NCBI RefSeq assembly: GCF_013155275.1
Contig: NZ_JABJXS010000001.1
Span: forward strand, 682,001-746,000
Length of the DNA stretch: 64,000 bases
Direction: 5' to 3'
DNA from: Brenneria sp. hezel4-2-4
GTDB lineage: Bacteria; Pseudomonadota; Gammaproteobacteria; Enterobacterales; Enterobacteriaceae
Under the pieces are notes generated by a model. The model ran no database searches, was not told the origin of the DNA, and saw nothing but the letters and a program-made list of their open reading frames with translations. Each line of letters begins with the position of its first letter. Within the stretch, counting starts at the first letter, position 1. The position numbers were made by a program, and so were the translations under genes. Positions 28,141 to 39,296 of this stretch are shown piece by piece.

Positions 28141-28480
28141 ATAAAACATCCTTAATTAGTGAAACTAATTCTGGGCCGGCAGATAACTGTCTGCGACAGA
28201 ACGCGGTACTGATATCGGCGAACAGTATAGTACAATTGTACGAGTATATACGAACTATTTAAGGCATTGCTTTTCCCCAACGGCCATAGCGCTTTTCTGA
28301 CGATTGGCATGCCAAACTTCTACAGTATTACCGATCGGGAGATTTTTGCCGAAAAGTGCCTTTATTGTATTATGCGCGCTCCGGCGTTGATTGCCGTCAC
28401 ACATACTTTCCCTGATCGTTGTCATATCAATCTACTTTTTCTATATATAGACTCACAGGGCGTTACGAATAAAGGCGAAA
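28141..28480. other. Divergent promoter region of the EF-G paralogue and the esterase
   Basis: The region contains the perfect palindrome GTACAATTGTAC at about 28229-28240, inside an AT-rich stretch that may be the EF-G promoter. On the plus strand TTGTCA (28419-28424), a 17-base spacer and TATATA (28442-28447) form a plausible sigma-70 promoter for a short leader RNA. An open frame of 72 codons (28267-28485) has no ribosome site and no recognisable domain, so I do not call it a gene. Confidence 0.5.
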
Positions 28481-28525
28481 CCTGACAGATCTGGCTTTAT
28501 TGCCAGGTCTGTCAGGTTTTTTTTT
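28481..28525 (+). terminator. Strong intrinsic terminator in the leader of the esterase gene
   Basis: A 15-bp stem, CCTGACAGATCTGGC with GCCAGGTCTGTCAGG (one G-T pair), a six-base loop and nine T's. It ends 24 bases before the esterase ATG and about 70 bases after a predicted promoter start site. No complete gene lies upstream on this strand. It is either an attenuator for the esterase or the 3' end of a small RNA. Confidence 0.85.
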
Positions 28526-28549
28526 GGCGCTAGAAAAGGAGCAACTCGA

Positions 28550-30085
28550 ATGAATAAATTACTCGCAGCCGGATTATTGCTGCTCTCCACCGCCAGCCAA
28601 TCGGTATTGGCCGACCAACCGCAGGTCACGCTGCACAGCGGGCGTATTGCGGGAATATCCGCTCAGGGCGTGGAGGCGTTTAAAGGCATCCCGTTTGCCG
28701 CCTCTCCCATCGGCGAACGACGCTGGCAACCGCCGCAGCCGGTCACAAACTGGACGGACGTCCGCCCCGCCGTCGACTTCGGCAAAGATTGTTTACAGGA
28801 GCCGTTTCCCGGCGATGCCGCGCCGCTCGGCATCGGTTTTAGCGAGGACTGTCTGACCCTTAACGTATGGCGTCCGGCCAATGCCAGCGGCCCGTTGCCG
28901 GTCATGGTGTGGATCCACGGCGGCGGTTTCGTCAACGGCGGCTCATCGCCGGACGTCTACGCCGGGGAATCATTTGCCCGTCAGGGGATCGTGTTCGTCA
29001 GTTTCAATTATCGCCTCGGCCGTTTCGGCTTTTTTGCCCATCCGGCATTGGCTGACCAGCCGCTGCGCGGCAATTACGGTTTAATGGATCAGATTGCGGC
29101 GTTGAAATGGGTGCAAAAAAACATCGCCGAATTTAATGGCGATGCGCAAAATATCACGCTGTTCGGCGAATCGGCCGGCGGGTTCGCCATCCATTCACTG
29201 CTCACGACTGATTTGGCGAAGGGGCTGTTTCATAAAGCCATTATTCAGTCGGGCGGCGGCAGACATAATCTGGCGATCGCTCAAGACTGGTCCAGCGCGG
29301 AACAGGCCGGAGCGGCATTCGCGCAATTAAACGGCATCAGCGGAAAAGATGAGAACGCCCTGGCGGCGCTGCGCAACATTCCGGCGGATAAGGTGGTGAA
29401 TGGCCTGAACATGGCAATCAATCCGGCGGATTATTCCGGCCCGATGATTGACGGCAAACTGATTACCGGCGAACCACAAGATCGTTATCGTCAGGAGGCG
29501 TTCCATCGCATGCCGCTGATGGTTGGCGCCACCGACGCCGATATCGGTTTTCCCCCTGAGGTGGCGACGCTGGATGAAGCGGTGGCCGTTTTCGCCGCGG
29601 CCGATCGCCAGCAAGCCAAACAGGCTTATCAGGACATGTCGCCCCAGGACGCCGCCATGGCGATCTCAAGCGATGGTTTTATGGTGGAGCCGGCCCGGTT
29701 CATCGCCCGCATTTGGGAAAAGGCCGCCATTCCGGTCTGGCAGTACCGTTTTGGCTATGTGGCCGACAGCATGCGCGGCGAGTGGCAGGCAGCGGTGCAC
29801 GCCAGCGAGATCCCTTACGTGTTCAACACCCTGAGCGCCCGCTACGCGGATAAGGTCACGGCCAAAGATCAGGCCGTCGCCCGGCAAACGCATCAGTATT
29901 GGGTCAACTTTGCCCGTACGGGTAATCCCCATAGCGCCGGGTTACCGGCCTGGAATGCGTATAACAGCCGGCAAGATAATGTGCTGATCATTCCGGCCGC
30001 CGGTGCGGAACACACCAAAGAGTTTGCCGATCCGTGGAAGACGCGGCTTGACCTGATTGAAAAATTGGCGGAAAGCAGCAACTAA
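28550..30085 (+). CDS. Secreted type-B carboxylesterase
   Basis: Carboxylesterase/lipase of the type-B (PnbA/cholinesterase-like) alpha/beta hydrolase family, 511 residues. A signal peptide (about 1-21, ending VLA-DQ) sends it to the periplasm. The oxyanion loop is HGGGF (123-127), the nucleophile Ser208 is in GESAGG, and a histidine in AAVHASEIPYVF near the C-terminal part is the likely catalytic base. AAAAGGAG precedes the ATG by nine bases. It is a single gene with an intrinsic terminator in its leader and another after it. The substrate (plant ester, phenolic ester or xenobiotic) is unknown. Confidence 0.9.
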   Translation: MNKLLAAGLLLLSTASQSVLADQPQVTLHSGRIAGISAQGVEAFKGIPFAASPIGERRWQPPQPVTNWTDVRPAVDFGKDCLQEPFPGDAAPLGIGFSEDCLTLNVWRPANASGPLPVMVWIHGGGFVNGGSSPDVYAGESFARQGIVFVSFNYRLGRFGFFAHPALADQPLRGNYGLMDQIAALKWVQKNIAEFNGDAQNITLFGESAGGFAIHSLLTTDLAKGLFHKAIIQSGGGRHNLAIAQDWSSAEQAGAAFAQLNGISGKDENALAALRNIPADKVVNGLNMAINPADYSGPMIDGKLITGEPQDRYRQEAFHRMPLMVGATDADIGFPPEVATLDEAVAVFAAADRQQAKQAYQDMSPQDAAMAISSDGFMVEPARFIARIWEKAAIPVWQYRFGYVADSMRGEWQAAVHASEIPYVFNTLSARYADKVTAKDQAVARQTHQYWVNFARTGNPHSAGLPAWNAYNSRQDNVLIIPAAGAEHTKEFADPWKTRLDLIEKLAESSN

Positions 30086-30144
30086 CGTTTTTCAACGGTA
30101 TGGCGTAGCGGCCCGCAGGGGCGCGGACAAAAACCGCCCGCCAT

Positions 30145-30179
30145 AAAAAAACCAGTCAGGATTAACTGACTGGTTTTTA
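30145..30179. terminator. Bidirectional terminator between esterase and patA
   Basis: CCAGTCAG and CTGACTGG form the stem, with an A-run before and a T-run after, so it works for both converging genes. Confidence 0.85.
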
Positions 30180-30225
30180 GCATAACGAAAAGAAAACACG
30201 GTATGTCCGGTCGGCATGGCGTGTA

Positions 30226-31680
<1,455 letters not shown>

Positions 31681-31690
31681 AGTTAATTAA

Positions 31691-31706
31691 TGCACATAAC
31701 ACGCCA
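31691..31706 (-). promoter_or_regulatory. Sigma-54-type promoter of patA
   Basis: Minus-strand TGGCGTGTTATGTGCA has GG and GC ten bases apart and matches TGGCACG-N4-TTGCA except at three positions. E. coli ygjG is known to depend on RpoN, which supports the call. Confidence 0.6.
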
Positions 31707-31897
31707 GTTGGCTGCATAAAACGGCAATAAAATATTAAAATCTGATACAGCACGCAAAACTAAAATAAAAACAAAAGTAAAACCGCCACGTCAGCATAAA
31801 AACGCAATATCGACGATTAATTCAGGGGAAAAGGCAGAAAAAAACGCCTAAATGCATCATAACCGCGCACCTGGCACTATTTTAGTGCAAAACAGCG
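31707..31897. other. AT-rich spacer between patA promoter and patD terminator
   Basis: About 190 AT-rich bases upstream of the patA promoter, where activator sites such as NtrC would lie. No gene is seen. Confidence 0.35.
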
Positions 31898-31926
31898 AAA
31901 AAAAGCCGCACTCAGCAACCGTGCGG
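31898..31926 (-). terminator. Terminator of patD
   Basis: Minus-strand CCGCAC and GTGCGG form a stem with a nine-base loop and are followed by CTTTTTTTC. A second imperfect hairpin (CCCGCATGGCT / AGCCATACGGG) lies between it and the patD stop. Confidence 0.75.
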
Positions 31927-31994
31927 ATTATCGGCAATCCCGCATGGCTCGATTAATGATTAAGCCATACGGGATGATGCGCCCAGGCGGGAAA

Positions 31995-33419
31995 TCAATG
32001 GCGGATCATGACGTGACGAACGAGGGTGTAATCTTCCAGGCCGTAGATCGACATATCTTTGCCATAGCCGGAAAGTTTCTGGCCGCCGTGCGGCATTTCG
32101 CTCACCAGCATGAAATGGGTATTAACCCAGGTACAACCATACTGTAGATTAGCCGCCAGACGGTGCGCCCGGCCGATATCCTGGGTCCAGACCGATGAGG
32201 CCAGTCCGTAATTGGAGGCATTGGCCCAGCCAATCACCTGCTCTTCATCGTCAAACGGCGTGATGGAAACCACCGGGCCAAAGACCTCTTTTTGCACGAT
32301 CTCATCTTCCTGACGCGCCCCCGCCAGCACCGTCGGCTGGAAGTAGTAGCCCTTGCCCGCCACCCGTTCGCCGCCGGTCACCACGGTGATGTGCGACAGC
32401 GCCTTGGCCCGTTCAACAAATCCGATCACCCTGTCCAACTGTGGCTCGGTAATTAACGGCCCCAGCTCGGTTTTTTCATCCAGCGGATCGCCCATGTTCA
32501 ATGTGGATACGGCCTCGCCCAGTTCGGACACCACCCGATCATAGATATTGCGCTGTACATACAGGCGGCAGGCGGCGGTACAGTCCTGCCCGGCATTATA
32601 AAAGCCGAAGCTGCGAATACCGTCGACCACCTGTTCGATATCCGCGTCGTCAAACACAATCACCGGCGCTTTGCCGCCCAACTCCATATGCGTACGTTTT
32701 ACGCCGGAGGCCGTATTAGAAAGAATGTGCGCGCCGGTGGCAATGGAGCCCGTCAGCGAAACCATCCGCACCAACTCATGCCCGGTCAAGACATCGCCAA
32801 TGTCGGCGCCGCGTCCGAACAGAATATTCACCACGCCGGCCGGCAGAATATCCGCCAGCAAATGCGCTAAATAAAAGGTGGTCAGCGGGGTTTGTTCAGC
32901 GGGTTTCAGCACCACGCAGTTCCCCCCGGCCAGCGCAGGCGCCAGCTTCCACGACGCCATCATCAGCGGGTAATTCCACGGGGCGATGGACGCCACCACC
33001 CCCACCGGATCGCGCCGGATCATTGACGTATGCCCTGAAAGATATTCGCCCGCCGCCGAACCGTTCAGGCAACGCGCCGCGCCGGCAAAAAACCGGAATA
33101 CATCGGCAACCGCCGGGATCTCATCATTCAGCACCGCATGATAAGGTTTGCCGCAGTTAATGGACTCCAGCCGGGCAAACTCCTCAGCATGCTCTTCAAT
33201 CACATCCGCAATTTGTAATAAATACGCGGCACGGTCTTTCGGCGTGGTTTTCCCCCACTGCGCAAATGCCGCATCCGCCGCCTTGACGGCGGCATCGACC
33301 TGAGCCAGGTCAGCCTGCGCAATCAAGGCGATTTGCTCTCCGTTTGCAGGATTAAAAACCGCCAAAGCCTCACCCCGGCCTGCAACTTGCTTACCCTCTA
33401 TGAGCAACTTGTCGTGCAT
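31995..33419 (-). CDS. patD: Gamma-aminobutyraldehyde dehydrogenase PatD
   Basis: NAD-dependent aldehyde dehydrogenase that oxidises 4-aminobutanal to GABA after PatA. It has 474 residues, like E. coli PatD (YdcW). Typical elements are [28 protein letters not shown], the catalytic Glu in HMELGGKAP and the catalytic Cys in [20 protein letters not shown] precedes the ATG. Unlike E. coli, where patA and patD are far apart, here they are neighbours, making a putrescine-to-GABA unit. A good sigma-54 promoter lies about 70 bases upstream, in keeping with nitrogen control. Confidence 0.94.
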   Translation of the reverse strand: MHDKLLIEGKQVAGRGEALAVFNPANGEQIALIAQADLAQVDAAVKAADAAFAQWGKTTPKDRAAYLLQIADVIEEHAEEFARLESINCGKPYHAVLNDEIPAVADVFRFFAGAARCLNGSAAGEYLSGHTSMIRRDPVGVVASIAPWNYPLMMASWKLAPALAGGNCVVLKPAEQTPLTTFYLAHLLADILPAGVVNILFGRGADIGDVLTGHELVRMVSLTGSIATGAHILSNTASGVKRTHMELGGKAPVIVFDDADIEQVVDGIRSFGFYNAGQDCTAACRLYVQRNIYDRVVSELGEAVSTLNMGDPLDEKTELGPLITEPQLDRVIGFVERAKALSHITVVTGGERVAGKGYYFQPTVLAGARQEDEIVQKEVFGPVVSITPFDDEEQVIGWANASNYGLASSVWTQDIGRAHRLAANLQYGCTWVNTHFMLVSEMPHGGQKLSGYGKDMSIYGLEDYTLVRHVMIRH

Positions 33420-33490
33420 AATGGTTTCCTTATAAACAGAAAATCAGTGGTGGTTTTCATTTACTGGTTCTTCAGCCAATAACGGACACC

Positions 33491-33506
33491 TGCAAAATAT
33501 CTGCCA
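33491..33506 (-). promoter_or_regulatory. Sigma-54 promoter of patD
   Basis: Minus-strand TGGCAGATATTTTGCA has GG and GC at exact ten-base spacing. It agrees with TGGCAC-N5-TTGCA except one base. It lies about 70 bases upstream of the patD ATG. Confidence 0.7.
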
Positions 33507-33548
33507 CTTTGTCAGGCTGATGAACACGTTGATGTTGTCTGTTGTCTG

Positions 33549-33728
33549 CTACCGCGACGGCGCATTGCCTGTCTCTTTCTTGATCCGCTCTTTCCTGGTC
33601 TGCTCCGCGGCGTTTTTAGCCTCTTCGGCCAGGGCTTCAATTTCTTCTTCCGTCAGTCGGTCGGACGCTTTATGCACTTTCGCCAACCCTTCGCTGACGG
33701 TCACATCTTTTGGATTTGATTTAGTCAT
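33549..33728 (-). CDS. Small charged protein of unknown function
   Basis: Hypothetical protein of 59 residues from the ATG at 33728 (AGGAG eleven bases upstream). It is very hydrophilic, with an acidic then basic helix (RLTEEEIEALAEEAKN, QTRKERIKKETGN). No signal peptide, membrane segment or cysteine. The composition looks like the small stress-associated proteins of enteric bacteria, but I do not recognise a family. A longer frame reaching 33869 has an N-terminus unlike the rest and no ribosome site. It lies upstream of patD in the same direction, apart from the patD promoter. Confidence 0.6.
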   Translation of the reverse strand: MTKSNPKDVTVSEGLAKVHKASDRLTEEEIEALAEEAKNAAEQTRKERIKKETGNAPSR

Positions 33729-33899
33729 GCTGTCTTTAACTCCTGCTATATAAAAGGTGAAAGATATCAAAAAGTATAGTCGGTCATCCCGATACTCAAC
33801 GGTATGCGCCAACAAGGCGCTGCGCTTGATTAACGATGCGGGTACGGTTAAGCGCTGCCGACGGCGCAAGAAATGAGCGAAGAGGCCATCACTTAACGC

Positions 33900-34500
33900 G
33901 GCGCCTATTCGGGAGGAGGGATAATATATTCTAAAAAAATTTATAAAATGATCGGTTTAATAACTTATAAAGCTATCAATAAAAATAGCCCAAATTTCAT
34001 CAAGAAAAAATAAAAATACAATAAAAGGCAATTTTAGACAAAACCGAGCGGTAAATTTCCACCATTATCATTGATAGCGCCGACCGCCGGCGTAGAATTA
34101 TTGACATTCACCCCCAATAAGAGGTGTGTTATAATTAAATAAAAATATACAATTAAATCAATATGATAACTTAATTCACTTCATAATAAATAGCTTTCTC
34201 CGGCTAAAAAAAGGTTTTCTCAGGCATAAATCAAACCAGATAAGCCAAAAACAAAAACCAATATATAACAAAAGGAACACAATAAATTAATGAATAATCA
34301 ATATTTAAAACATGAATTTATTCAAATAAGAGCATGGCATTTAAAAAACTAATATTACAGTTAAAAAACTAAATAAAGCAGATAAAAATAATTATTGCGA
34401 CTTACTTCTTTTATTTGAAGTAAAAAAAAGAAACATAAAAAATAATAGACTTAGATCAAGAAAAATAATAACAAATAATACCTATAGTACCCGCGACGAA
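33900..34500. other. Very AT-rich region upstream of dcuB
   Basis: About 600 bases made mostly of A and T, in sharp contrast with the GC-rich genes around. It contains no convincing gene. A short GC-rich island (GATAGCGCCGACCGCCGGCG) with a CGCCG/CGGCG hairpin occurs near 34075. The region is a likely H-NS target and must hold the dcuB control sites. Confidence 0.55.
34446..34459 (+). promoter_or_regulatory. Possible FNR site of dcuB
   Basis: TAGACTTAGATCAA matches TTGAT-N4-ATCAA with a perfect right half and three of five in the left half. E. coli dcuB is FNR-activated and induced by fumarate through DcuSR. The match is weak. Confidence 0.3.
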
Positions 34501-34550
34501 GGTAAGACAACCTAATTAATTAACTCGTCACTTTTAGCAATGGGGTATCT

Positions 34551-35891
34551 ATGGATTTTATCATTCAACTAGTCATTGTCCTGATCTGTCTTTTCTACGG
34601 TGCTAGAAAAGGCGGGATCGCGCTGGGGTTATTAGGCGGTATAGGACTCGTTATTCTGGTCTTTGTATTTAAACTTCAACCAGGTAGACCACCCGTTGAC
34701 GTCATGTTGGTTATCATCGCCGTGGTAGCCGCATCGGCAACACTTCAGGCCTCGGGCGGCCTGGATGTCATGTTACAGATCGCAGAGCGTCTGCTGCGCC
34801 GTAATCCAAAATACGTCTCGATTATTGCGCCGTTCGTCACCTGTACTCTGACCATTCTGTGCGGAACCGGCCACGTGGTCTATACCATCCTGCCGATTAT
34901 CTATGATGTCGCCATCAAAAATAATATCCGCCCGGAAAGACCTATGGCCGCCAGCTCCATCGGCGCGCAAATGGGTATCATCGCCAGCCCGGTATCGGTG
35001 GCCGTGGTCTCGCTGGTCGCCATGCTGGGTAACTTTACCTTCCAGGGCAAACATCTGGAGTTCCTCGACTTACTGGCGATTACCATTCCCTCTACTCTGC
35101 TGGGTATCCTGGCGATTGGTATTTTCAGTTGGTTCCGCGGTAAGGATTTGGATAAAGACCCGGATTTCCAGAAATTTATCTCCGTCCCTGAAAATAAACA
35201 TTACGTTTATGGCGATACGGCGACACTGCTGGACAAAAAACTTCCGCGCAGCAACTGGGTTGCCATGTGGATCTTTTTGTCCGCCATCGCCGCGGTAGCG
35301 ATTCTGGGCGCCGTATCGGAGCTGCGTCCGACATTTGATGGCAAGCCGTTGTCCATGGTGCTGGTTATTCAGATGTTTATGTTGTTCGCCGGCGCCATCA
35401 TTATCATGGCGACCAAAACCAACCCGGCATCCATTTCCAAGAACGAAGTGTTCCGGTCAGGGATGATTGCCATCGTGGCGGTGTATGGGATTGCCTGGAT
35501 GGCCGAAACCATGTTCGGCGCGCATCTGGAGCAGATTAAAGCCACGCTGGGTACGCTGGTAAAAGAGTATCCGTGGGCCTATGCGGTGATTCTGCTGCTG
35601 GTATCGAAATTTGTTAACTCACAGGCCGCGGCATTGGCGGCGATTGTGCCTGTTGCGTTGGCAATCGGCGTTAATCCGGCTTATATCGTTGCGTCCGCGC
35701 CGGCCTGCTACGGTTATTACATTCTGCCAACCTACCCAAGCGATCTGGCGGCGATTCAGTTTGACCGCTCAGGCACCACCAAGATTGGTCGTTTCGTTAT
35801 CAACCACAGCTTTATCCTGCCTGGCTTGATCGGGGTAATCACATCCTGCATATTCGGCTGGGTATTTGCCGCCATGTATGGCTTCCTATAA
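34551..35891 (+). CDS. dcuB: Anaerobic C4-dicarboxylate transporter DcuB
   Basis: Inner-membrane fumarate/succinate antiporter used in anaerobic fumarate respiration, 446 residues like E. coli DcuB. Large blocks match E. coli DcuB as I know it ([60 protein letters not shown]). About twelve membrane segments. The ribosome site is weak (GGGG eight bases before the ATG). It is a single gene with a strong terminator after it and an unusually long AT-rich region before it. Confidence 0.97.
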   Translation: MDFIIQLVIVLICLFYGARKGGIALGLLGGIGLVILVFVFKLQPGRPPVDVMLVIIAVVAASATLQASGGLDVMLQIAERLLRRNPKYVSIIAPFVTCTLTILCGTGHVVYTILPIIYDVAIKNNIRPERPMAASSIGAQMGIIASPVSVAVVSLVAMLGNFTFQGKHLEFLDLLAITIPSTLLGILAIGIFSWFRGKDLDKDPDFQKFISVPENKHYVYGDTATLLDKKLPRSNWVAMWIFLSAIAAVAILGAVSELRPTFDGKPLSMVLVIQMFMLFAGAIIIMATKTNPASISKNEVFRSGMIAIVAVYGIAWMAETMFGAHLEQIKATLGTLVKEYPWAYAVILLLVSKFVNSQAAALAAIVPVALAIGVNPAYIVASAPACYGYYILPTYPSDLAAIQFDRSGTTKIGRFVINHSFILPGLIGVITSCIFGWVFAAMYGFL

Positions 35892-35906
35892 TAGCTAACG
35901 CCAGCC

Positions 35907-35936
35907 AAAGGCCGTTCGGTTTCCGAACGGCCTTTT
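35907..35936. terminator. Bidirectional terminator between dcuB and the racemase gene
   Basis: GCCGTTCGG and CCGAACGGC with a TTT loop, flanked by AAAG and CTTTT. It serves both converging genes. Confidence 0.9.
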
Positions 35937-35943
35937 ACTTTGG

Positions 35944-36684
35944 TTAGCCCGCAGCAGAACGCCGCCATTCCCAGACGCAAGCCTGGGCCAGCGCTCGCGT
36001 CGGATCGATACTGACATCCAGCCAGCGCGAATTTACCGCCGTCAACGCCGGCGGCACCTCGGTACAGGCCAATACCAGCCACTCCGCGCCACGCTCAACC
36101 AGCCGCTGGGCCAGTTGGTCAAGCAACTCCCCGCCCTTTGATAACTCGCCGCGTTTGACCGCATAGCAGCCCGGTACAAACAGCGTCGCCATTTCCTGCT
36201 CATTCGGCGTCAGCGTAACCGCGCCCAAGGTGGCAAATCGCTGCTGATACCACCCGGCATCAAGCGTGCCCGTTGTCGCGATCAGCCCGATTTTACGCGG
36301 CGCCTGAACCTGACCTTGTACCAGACTGACCGCGGACGCCAGCGTTGCATCGGCGATATGAATCAAAGGAACGCGGCTCTCAGCCTGCAATGCGTCAAAC
36401 CAGTGATGCGCCGTATTGCAGGGAATAACGATATGACTGAGCGGTAACTGATTAAGCTGGCGAATTGCCGCCAGCAGCACCGGCAACGGCGATACCCCGG
36501 TTCCCGCCAGCGCCTGCTGGCGATCCGGGATTTGAGGCACATTCCAGACCACTACCGGTACATGATCCTGATCGCGGCAGACGGGGGTTTCTGCGATAAT
36601 TTTCTGCAACAGGTCAACGGTTGCCAGCGGCCCCATGCCGCCCAGCACGCCGATCAAGGTTTCATTACCTGGCTGAATATTCAT
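35944..36684 (-). CDS. Aspartate/glutamate racemase family protein
   Basis: Cofactor-independent amino-acid racemase family (RacX/YgeA-like), 246 residues. It has GVLGGMGPLATVD at the N-terminus and the two catalytic cysteines in PCNTAH (Cys89) and ACTEVP (Cys207). Its ATG shares one base with the stop of the PLP desulfhydrase gene (TGATG), so the two are coupled. In this operon it could invert the amino-acid substrate of the desulfhydrase, for example D/L-cysteine or cysteate. The substrate is not known from sequence. It is the last gene of a seven-gene minus-strand unit. Confidence 0.88.
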   Translation of the reverse strand: MNIQPGNETLIGVLGGMGPLATVDLLQKIIAETPVCRDQDHVPVVVWNVPQIPDRQQALAGTGVSPLPVLLAAIRQLNQLPLSHIVIPCNTAHHWFDALQAESRVPLIHIADATLASAVSLVQGQVQAPRKIGLIATTGTLDAGWYQQRFATLGAVTLTPNEQEMATLFVPGCYAVKRGELSKGGELLDQLAQRLVERGAEWLVLACTEVPPALTAVNSRWLDVSIDPTRALAQACVWEWRRSAAG

Positions 36685-37694
36685 CAGAAAGACGTTTGTT
36701 CAAAAAGCTGGCGATAGCCGAACAGTCCGGCTGCGCCGCCGGTATGAATAAAGACGATGTTCTGATCGCGGTCAAAATGCCCCTGGCGGATCAGATCGAT
36801 CAGTCCCGCCATACCTTTCCCGGAATAGACCGGATCAAGCAGAATACCTTCCAACTGCGCCAGTAAAGTCAGGGCTTCCAGCGTGCCTTCGGTCGGAATA
36901 CCATATCCTTTCCCCACGTAGTCGCTATTGACTTTCACCGCCTGACGGGGAATTTCACCGGCAATACCCAGCAGTCGCCAGGTTTGCTGGGCCAGCGCAT
37001 ACACATTTTCTTCCTGCTTCTCCCGCGGCGCTCTCACGCTGATGCCCAACAGGGGGATCTGGCTGTTGGTCGCGGTTAATCCGGTGACCAGGCCCGCCTG
37101 CGTACCGGTGCTACCGGTGGCGTGCACAATATGATCGATGCGCAAACGCTGCTGACTGGACTGAAACAGCAGTTCCTCCGCACAGGCCACATACCCCAGC
37201 GCCCCAACAGGACTCGATCCGCCGCCGGGGATCACATAGGGCTTACGTCCCTCTTTACGCAACGAATCCGCCAGCGTTTCCATCGCCTGCTGCATATCGG
37301 TGCCGGCCGGCAAATGGTCGACAATTTCGCCCCCCAGCAGGTTATCCAGCAAAATATTACCGGAGCGCTGATACTCCTCGCCATAATCGGTAACGCGCTT
37401 TTCCAGCAGGATTTTGGTTTTCAGCCCCAATTTTGCCGCAGCGGCAATCGTTTGCCGGACATGGTTGGACTGCGTGGCGCCCTGGGTGATAATCACGTCG
37501 GCCCCCTGTTGCCGAGCATCGGCCAACAGGAATTCCAGCTTGCGGGTTTTGTTGCCGCCGGTGGCCAATCCCGTGGCATCATCACGTTTGATGTAAATCG
37601 TCGGGCCGCCCAGATAGTCGGTCAGCGCAGGTAATGGCTCCAGCGGCGTGGGGAAATGCCCCAACGCCAGCCGGGGAAAACGGGCAAGGTGCAT
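36684..37694 (-). CDS. D-cysteine desulfhydrase / L-cysteate sulfo-lyase family PLP enzyme
   Basis: PLP-dependent fold-type II enzyme of the ACC deaminase/DcyD family, 336 residues. The PLP lysine is most likely Lys49 in [24 protein letters not shown] and [12 protein letters not shown] are also typical. DcyD splits D-cysteine into pyruvate, sulfide and ammonia; the close relative CuyA splits L-cysteate into pyruvate, sulfite and ammonia. The ATG at 37694 has GAGGAG seven bases upstream, and an earlier frame start lacks this. A sulfonate-type ABC transporter precedes it and a racemase follows, so cysteate, D-cysteine or a related sulfur amino acid is the likely substrate. Confidence 0.88.
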   Translation of the reverse strand: MHLARFPRLALGHFPTPLEPLPALTDYLGGPTIYIKRDDATGLATGGNKTRKLEFLLADARQQGADVIITQGATQSNHVRQTIAAAAKLGLKTKILLEKRVTDYGEEYQRSGNILLDNLLGGEIVDHLPAGTDMQQAMETLADSLRKEGRKPYVIPGGGSSPVGALGYVACAEELLFQSSQQRLRIDHIVHATGSTGTQAGLVTGLTATNSQIPLLGISVRAPREKQEENVYALAQQTWRLLGIAGEIPRQAVKVNSDYVGKGYGIPTEGTLEALTLLAQLEGILLDPVYSGKGMAGLIDLIRQGHFDRDQNIVFIHTGGAAGLFGYRQLFEQTSF

Positions 37695-37725
37695 GATTTT
37701 CTCCTCAAAAAGTAACGTCAACTGC

Positions 37726-38520
37726 TTACAGATTAATATGACGCCGGGCTTCCTCACGGACACGATGCAACACGTGCCGTTTCAGCTCTGCGTACTCAGG
37801 ATGCTGCGCCAGTGTTTCAATATTCCGCTCCCGTCCAAACGGCAGACGAATTTCTTCGGCGATACGCCCGGGGCGCGCCGACATCACCAGCACCCGATCG
37901 GCCAAAAACAACGCTTCCTCCACATCGTGCGTCACAAACAGCAGAGTGGTGCCGGTTTTCTGCCAGGCCGACAACAGTAGCTCCTGCATCATCAAACGGG
38001 TTTGCGCATCCAGCGCGCCAAACGGTTCATCCATCAGCAGCACTTCGGGTTGAGGCAACCACGCCCGCGCCAATGCCACCCGCTGCTTCATGCCGCCGGA
38101 AAGCTGCCACGGGTAATGTTGATGAAATCCTTCCAGCCCCACCAGCGCCAGATAGTCCGCCGCTTCGCGCTGAACCTGCTTTTTATCCGCCCCTTGCATC
38201 CGCGGGCCGAAAGTGACGTTGTCCAGCACCGTTAACCAGGGAAATAAATTAGCCTGCTGAAAAACCATGCCGCGCGACGGCCCCGGGCTGGAGACGGGTT
38301 GCCCTGCGCATAGCACCTGCCCCCGGCTGGGATTTTCGAAACCGGCAATCAAATTCAAAATGGTCGACTTACCGCACCCGGAAGGGCCAAGCAGTACGAC
38401 AAACTCCCCACGATTCACCTGTAGCGATACGTCATCCAGTACAGTCAATCTTCCGCTCTGGGAGGGAAAAGTGAGGCTGACACGATCGACGGCGATATGC
38501 GCCTGATTTGCTTGCGTCAT
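37726..38520 (-). CDS. ABC transporter ATP-binding protein (SsuB/TauB-like)
   Basis: ATPase of a taurine/sulfonate/nitrate-class importer, 264 residues. Walker [11 protein letters not shown]-loop FQQANLFPW, signature [15 protein letters not shown], Walker [12 protein letters not shown] and [12 protein letters not shown] are present. The ATG at 38520 shares an A with the permease stop (TAATG). The desulfhydrase gene follows after 31 bases. The Tau/Ssu class carries organosulfur and nitrogen compounds, fitting a sulfur amino acid role. Confidence 0.92.
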   Translation of the reverse strand: MTQANQAHIAVDRVSLTFPSQSGRLTVLDDVSLQVNRGEFVVLLGPSGCGKSTILNLIAGFENPSRGQVLCAGQPVSSPGPSRGMVFQQANLFPWLTVLDNVTFGPRMQGADKKQVQREAADYLALVGLEGFHQHYPWQLSGGMKQRVALARAWLPQPEVLLMDEPFGALDAQTRLMMQELLLSAWQKTGTTLLFVTHDVEEALFLADRVLVMSARPGRIAEEIRLPFGRERNIETLAQHPEYAELKRHVLHRVREEARRHINL

Positions 38521-39290
38521 TATTCTTTTCCCGCCCACGGCACTAAAATGCGTTGCAACCCAACCAGCAATAGATCGAGTAAATAGCCGATACCGCCCAA
38601 TAGCAGGATCCCCAACATGACAATATCCGTTCGCAGATAGGCGCTGGCGTTCATGACCATCCAGCCGATTCCCGAGGTCGCCGCCACCATTTCCGCCGCA
38701 ATCAGCGATGTCCAGCCAATACCAATGGAGAGTCTGACGGTGGTAAAGAGTTCAGGCAGCGTATCGGGCAACACCACGCGAAAGAAAATCTGTCTGCGGC
38801 TGGCGCCCAGCGTTTGCGCCACCCGAATGCGGTTACGACCGATACGTTCCACGGCCGCATTGGCGCCGACCACCACGCTGAGAAAGGTGGCGATAAAAAT
38901 CAGGAAGAATTTCGATGCCTCGCCAATTCCCAGCCACACCACCGCCAGCGGTATCAGCGCAATTTTCGGCAGCGGGCGTAAAAACTGCACAAAAGGATTA
39001 AAAATCGCGGCGATCGGGGCCGACAGCCCCATTATCAATCCCAAAGGGACGCCGATAAAAATCGCCACGCTGAAAGCGCTCATAGCCCGGGCAACGCTGA
39101 CCATCACATGTTGCCACAGCGGCACCTGCCGGTAGCCCTCCTGCACCAGTTCCCGAGCGGTTAGCCCGATGTCCGACAACGGCGGCAACAGCAAGGGATC
39201 GATCCACTGTCTGATACCGGCTATCTGCCACAGGGCCAGCACAGACAGCACGGAGATGATACTTAATAACGCATAGGACAAATTTTTCAC
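38520..39290 (-). CDS. ABC transporter permease (SsuC/TauC-like)
   Basis: Inner-membrane permease of 256 residues with about six membrane segments. The coupling-loop region VERIGRNRIRVAQTLGASRRQ is typical of the Tau/Ssu class. It starts six bases after the binding protein gene stop and is coupled to the ATPase by TAATG. It should work as a homodimer. Confidence 0.92.
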   Translation of the reverse strand: MKNLSYALLSIISVLSVLALWQIAGIRQWIDPLLLPPLSDIGLTARELVQEGYRQVPLWQHVMVSVARAMSAFSVAIFIGVPLGLIMGLSAPIAAIFNPFVQFLRPLPKIALIPLAVVWLGIGEASKFFLIFIATFLSVVVGANAAVERIGRNRIRVAQTLGASRRQIFFRVVLPDTLPELFTTVRLSIGIGWTSLIAAEMVAATSGIGWMVMNASAYLRTDIVMLGILLLGGIGYLLDLLLVGLQRILVPWAGKE

Positions 39291-39296
39291 GACCCG

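Noticed and set aside
28178-28206. CTGTCTGCGACAG near the EF-G paralogue as a LexA site
   Set aside because: LexA sites need CTGT-N8-ACAG (16 bp); this dyad is only 13 bases.
28267-28485. 72-codon plus-strand frame in front of the esterase terminator
   Set aside because: No ribosome site, no domain, and it ends within the terminator stem. A non-coding leader or small RNA explains the region better.
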